This document shows positions 62,154 through 64,000 of a DNA stretch of 64,000 nt, one piece after another; position 1 is the stretch's first letter, and each line of letters begins with the position of its first letter. Source of the stretch: Gonapodya prolifera JEL478 (taxonomy: Eukaryota; Monoblepharomycota; Monoblepharidomycetes; Monoblepharidales; Gonapodyaceae); the NCBI GenBank assembly GCA_001574975.1, contig KQ965796.1, forward strand, positions 206,600 to 270,599. The letters run 5' to 3'. A model generated the notes under the pieces. That model was not told the origin of the DNA, searched no databases, and worked only from the letters and a program-made list of their open reading frames with translations. The translations under genes and the position numbers were made by a program.

Positions 62154-63245
62154 TCACGACTTTCATCCTTCCACTCTGGCCAACGGTTTTGCATCCAGCT
62201 TTATTGAAAGGTGCATGCGAGACCAGTTTGGTATTAAACAAGGGTGTGTACAAGACGTTCTTCAAGGTGAGAAACTGCCCAGTGGGTTTGCCGGTTTGCT
62301 GATCAAGTAGTGCGAGCTCAACGTTTGCACATCCCAGAATTTCTGAGGTGGTTCCTGGAACCCCAGTGCCGATCTTCTTGATAGGTGAGGGCTCAAGAGA
62401 GGTGAAATTGCAATGGTCAAACGAAATGTGATCTTGCAAACCAGAATCCCAGATGAAGACGTCCTTCAAGACTGGATTGTCGCCGGAATTGACGAAGGCA
62501 AATGACACGGTACGGTTTGACTCAGACTTGCTGCTGCTTCCATTACTGTTAGACTGACTGTGTTCCTTTCCCTTATGATCCTTAGCATTGGCAAGGTGCA
62601 GTTCGGGATGAAGATCCCAACATTTGTCGGCGTTGTGGAACTTACAACTGCAATGTGAGCAGGGAGTTCCTGTCTTCTTGTGTTGTCCATTCGATCCAGC
62701 TGACTTCCCTTTGCTTTCTCACCTGGTGTTGTGAGCCAGAGTTCCAGATTTCTCCGCCTCCTTGACATACTTTAGGCGCCGCTCCTCCTGTACAAGACGC
62801 TCCCATACCTGCATCGAGTTAAGGTCCTTAACGTCCTTCATGATGCTGATGAGAGTGCTGTACTTGGGTTGAATACTGGCAGCGACCCAGGAGAACTCCT
62901 CCTTAAAGGTGAATTTCTCTTTGAGTGAAGATTTCCAACAGCAACCATGCTCAACAATTGATGCATGAAACGTTGCGACCGACTCATCTGACTTCATCTT
63001 CCTCTTGATCAGGCGCTTCTGCAGAGAGATCGAGTCCGCTTCCTTCAACTGGAAGTTGGCAATGATGACTTTGTAGAGTGCGGCTGCGCTGGGGTTGTCT
63101 GTCTCCGACTTCTGGAGGTGTTGGATCTGGATCTGGGCTTCCTTTGTGAGCGACGTTTGAAGCATGAGGTAAGCCTTGCTGTTGAGGACAGCCCAACTTT
63201 CTTGACGTTTAGTGAAATCGGTGTCACCATAGCCTCAGGTGACAT
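62110..63245 (-). pseudogene. Copia gag and protease
   Basis: Gag: RQESWAVLNSKAYLMLQTSL, LKEADSISLQKRLIKRKMKS and YSTLISIMKDVKDLNSMQVW (UBN2-type gag). A zinc-knuckle-like CSHCSCKFHNADKCWDLHPE lies at about 62590-62650. The protease has the motif DVFIWDSGLQDHISF (D-S-G) near 62440. Reading frames change at about 62720 and 62500, and the start is not resolved (near 63235). Confidence 0.7.
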
Positions 63246-63579
63246 CCATTGACATGGTATATATAGTGTGAGGTGTTAAGTGCTGTGCCACTACTGTAGT
63301 CATGTATTTAGATGAGTGCACCTGCAGGGCGTGCCCCAAGTTTGGCGTCACGTTCCTGCAGGTGAGTTCTGTGTGCGCTACAACATATTTCGTATGGTTA
63401 GGGTTAGGGGAGGGAGGAACACTTGCACACAGCCGTTGGGCACCTTGAGCGCAAAGAGTCATCACAGCAAACTGACCACACCAAAACCAAGCCCTACACC
63501 CATACATCCCCCATTTCAAATCTCAAGCCTCCCAGAGGCTTGGTTCGCAATCCCCAGAGGGGGAAAGGATTTTCGCGGA
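63246..63579. other. Subtelomeric spacer with hairpin and telomere-like repeat
   Basis: Holds a perfect 10-bp inverted repeat (63319-63328 and 63355-63364, cacctgcagg / cctgcaggtg, 26-base loop) and a short interstitial ggttagggttagggg at 63396-63410. No gene is supported here. Confidence 0.6.
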
Positions 63580-63876
63580 ATGGAGCGCACTGTGGCGCAG
63601 CAACGCGGACCCAAGGAGGTATCCATCCATCAGGAGGAATGGGCGAAAATTGAAAATGACATTTTTAAGAGAGTCCAGGAACANTTACAGTGTGCTGGGT
63701 GTGGTCCCAGCTCATGGAAGTTCCAGGGGGGAGGAGGAAACTTGGACAGAGATGGACTGAGAAGGGCACAAGTGGAGTGCCAAAAATGTGGAAAAAAGCC
63801 CCTCCTGAGGTCAGCATTGACTCTCATAGAGGGGAAATACCCTAGGGTTAGGGTTAGGGTTAGGGTTAGGGGTTAG
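63580..63876 (+). CDS. Partial subtelomeric ORF running into the telomere
   Basis: From ATG 63580: MERTVAQQRGPKEVSIHQEE, WAKIENDIFKRVQE, then a four-Cys pattern C-x2-C...C-x2-C (LQCAGCGPSSWKF ... VECQKCGKKPLLRSA), suggesting a zinc ribbon. The frame continues into the telomere repeat as RVRVRVR, so the gene is cut by the chromosome end or is a spurious frame. One N at 63684. If real, the lost part lay beyond the present telomere. Confidence 0.4.
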   Translation: MERTVAQQRGPKEVSIHQEEWAKIENDIFKRVQEXLQCAGCGPSSWKFQGGGGNLDRDGLRRAQVECQKCGKKPLLRSALTLIEGKYPRVRVRVRVRG

Positions 63877-64000
63877 GGTTAGGGTTAGGGTTAGGGTTAG
63901 GGTTTGGGTTAGGGTTAGGGTTAGGGTTAGGGTTAGGGTTAGGGTTAGGGTTAGGGTTAGGGTTAGGGTTAGGGTTAGGGTTAGGGTTAGGGTTAGGGTT
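63842..64000 (+). repeat. Telomere, (TTAGGG)n
   Basis: About 26 tandem TTAGGG units to the last base of the window, G-rich strand 5'->3' toward the end, as expected for a right chromosome end. There are at least two variant units, one with an extra G near 63866-63874 and one ttTggg near 63901-63906. Confidence 0.97.

Larger units (their letters stand above)
59133..63245 (-). mobile_element. Degenerate Ty1/copia retrotransposon
   Basis: Minus-strand element with gag, protease, integrase, reverse transcriptase and RNase H in copia order. In-frame stops split pol at 61881 (TAA), 60600 (TGA) and 59814 (TGA) without changing frame. A frame change separates gag/protease from integrase near 62110-62150. 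LTRs were not found by eye. Inserted between the virus-like block and the telomere. Confidence 0.85.

Overview
The window looks like the right end of a chromosome (or chromosome-scale scaffold) of an early-diverging fungus, most likely a zoosporic chytrid-type fungus (inference). The evidence is short GT-AG introns (about 50-130 nt) in almost every gene, fungal-type proteins (CBM18 chitin-binding protein, GH18 chitinase, GH28 pectinases, fungal class I photolyase, Prp4 kinase, Lst8), GC-rich coding sequence, and a (TTAGGG)n telomere from 63842 to 64000. There is a 139-base assembly gap at 38996-39134 and a few single N's.

Layout. 0.4-13 kb: a CBM18 membrane protein, a CPD photolyase, a small basic hypothetical protein and an acyl-CoA dehydrogenase, all on the minus strand. 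13-14.8 kb: the 3' end of a Ty3/gypsy chromovirus. 15-33 kb: a CBM48-like protein, a non-RD TKL-like kinase, a 2H phosphoesterase, a GH28 pair (one broken, one intact), a CaaX-tailed protein and an Atos/FAM214-domain protein. 33-46 kb: GH18 chitinase, ankyrin-type protein, SAM methyltransferase, a LysRS fused in frame to the eEF1B-beta exchange domain, Lst8, and a GPI-type secreted protein. 46-50.6 kb: the Prp4 spliceosomal kinase.

Beyond about 51.7 kb the sequence is subtelomeric. A decayed gene for a transmembrane protein runs into a GGTCCG palindromic block. It is followed by about 6.1 kb of AT-rich, intronless, densely packed genes of nucleocytoplasmic (giant) virus character: two glycosyltransferases, AP2/HNH homing-endonuclease-type ORFs, a signal-anchor Cys-rich protein, a structural-protein-like ORF and a C1q-like ORF. 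Most of these carry frameshifts or in-frame stops, so I read the block as a decaying endogenous fragment. Next come a degenerate Ty1/copia element (59.1-63.2 kb), about 0.6 kb of subtelomeric sequence with an ORF that runs into the telomere, and the telomere.

The most notable items are the LysRS-eEF1B-beta fusion with two short repeated motifs in its linker, the giant-virus-like insert beside the telomere, and a set of micro-exons. These are an 8-nt exon in the acyl-CoA dehydrogenase, two 25-nt exons in the CBM18 gene, and a 7-nt exon in the chitinase that encodes the catalytic Trp-Glu but follows a non-canonical CT donor. Exon structures were worked out by eye from frame changes and splice signals; no alignment or search was run.
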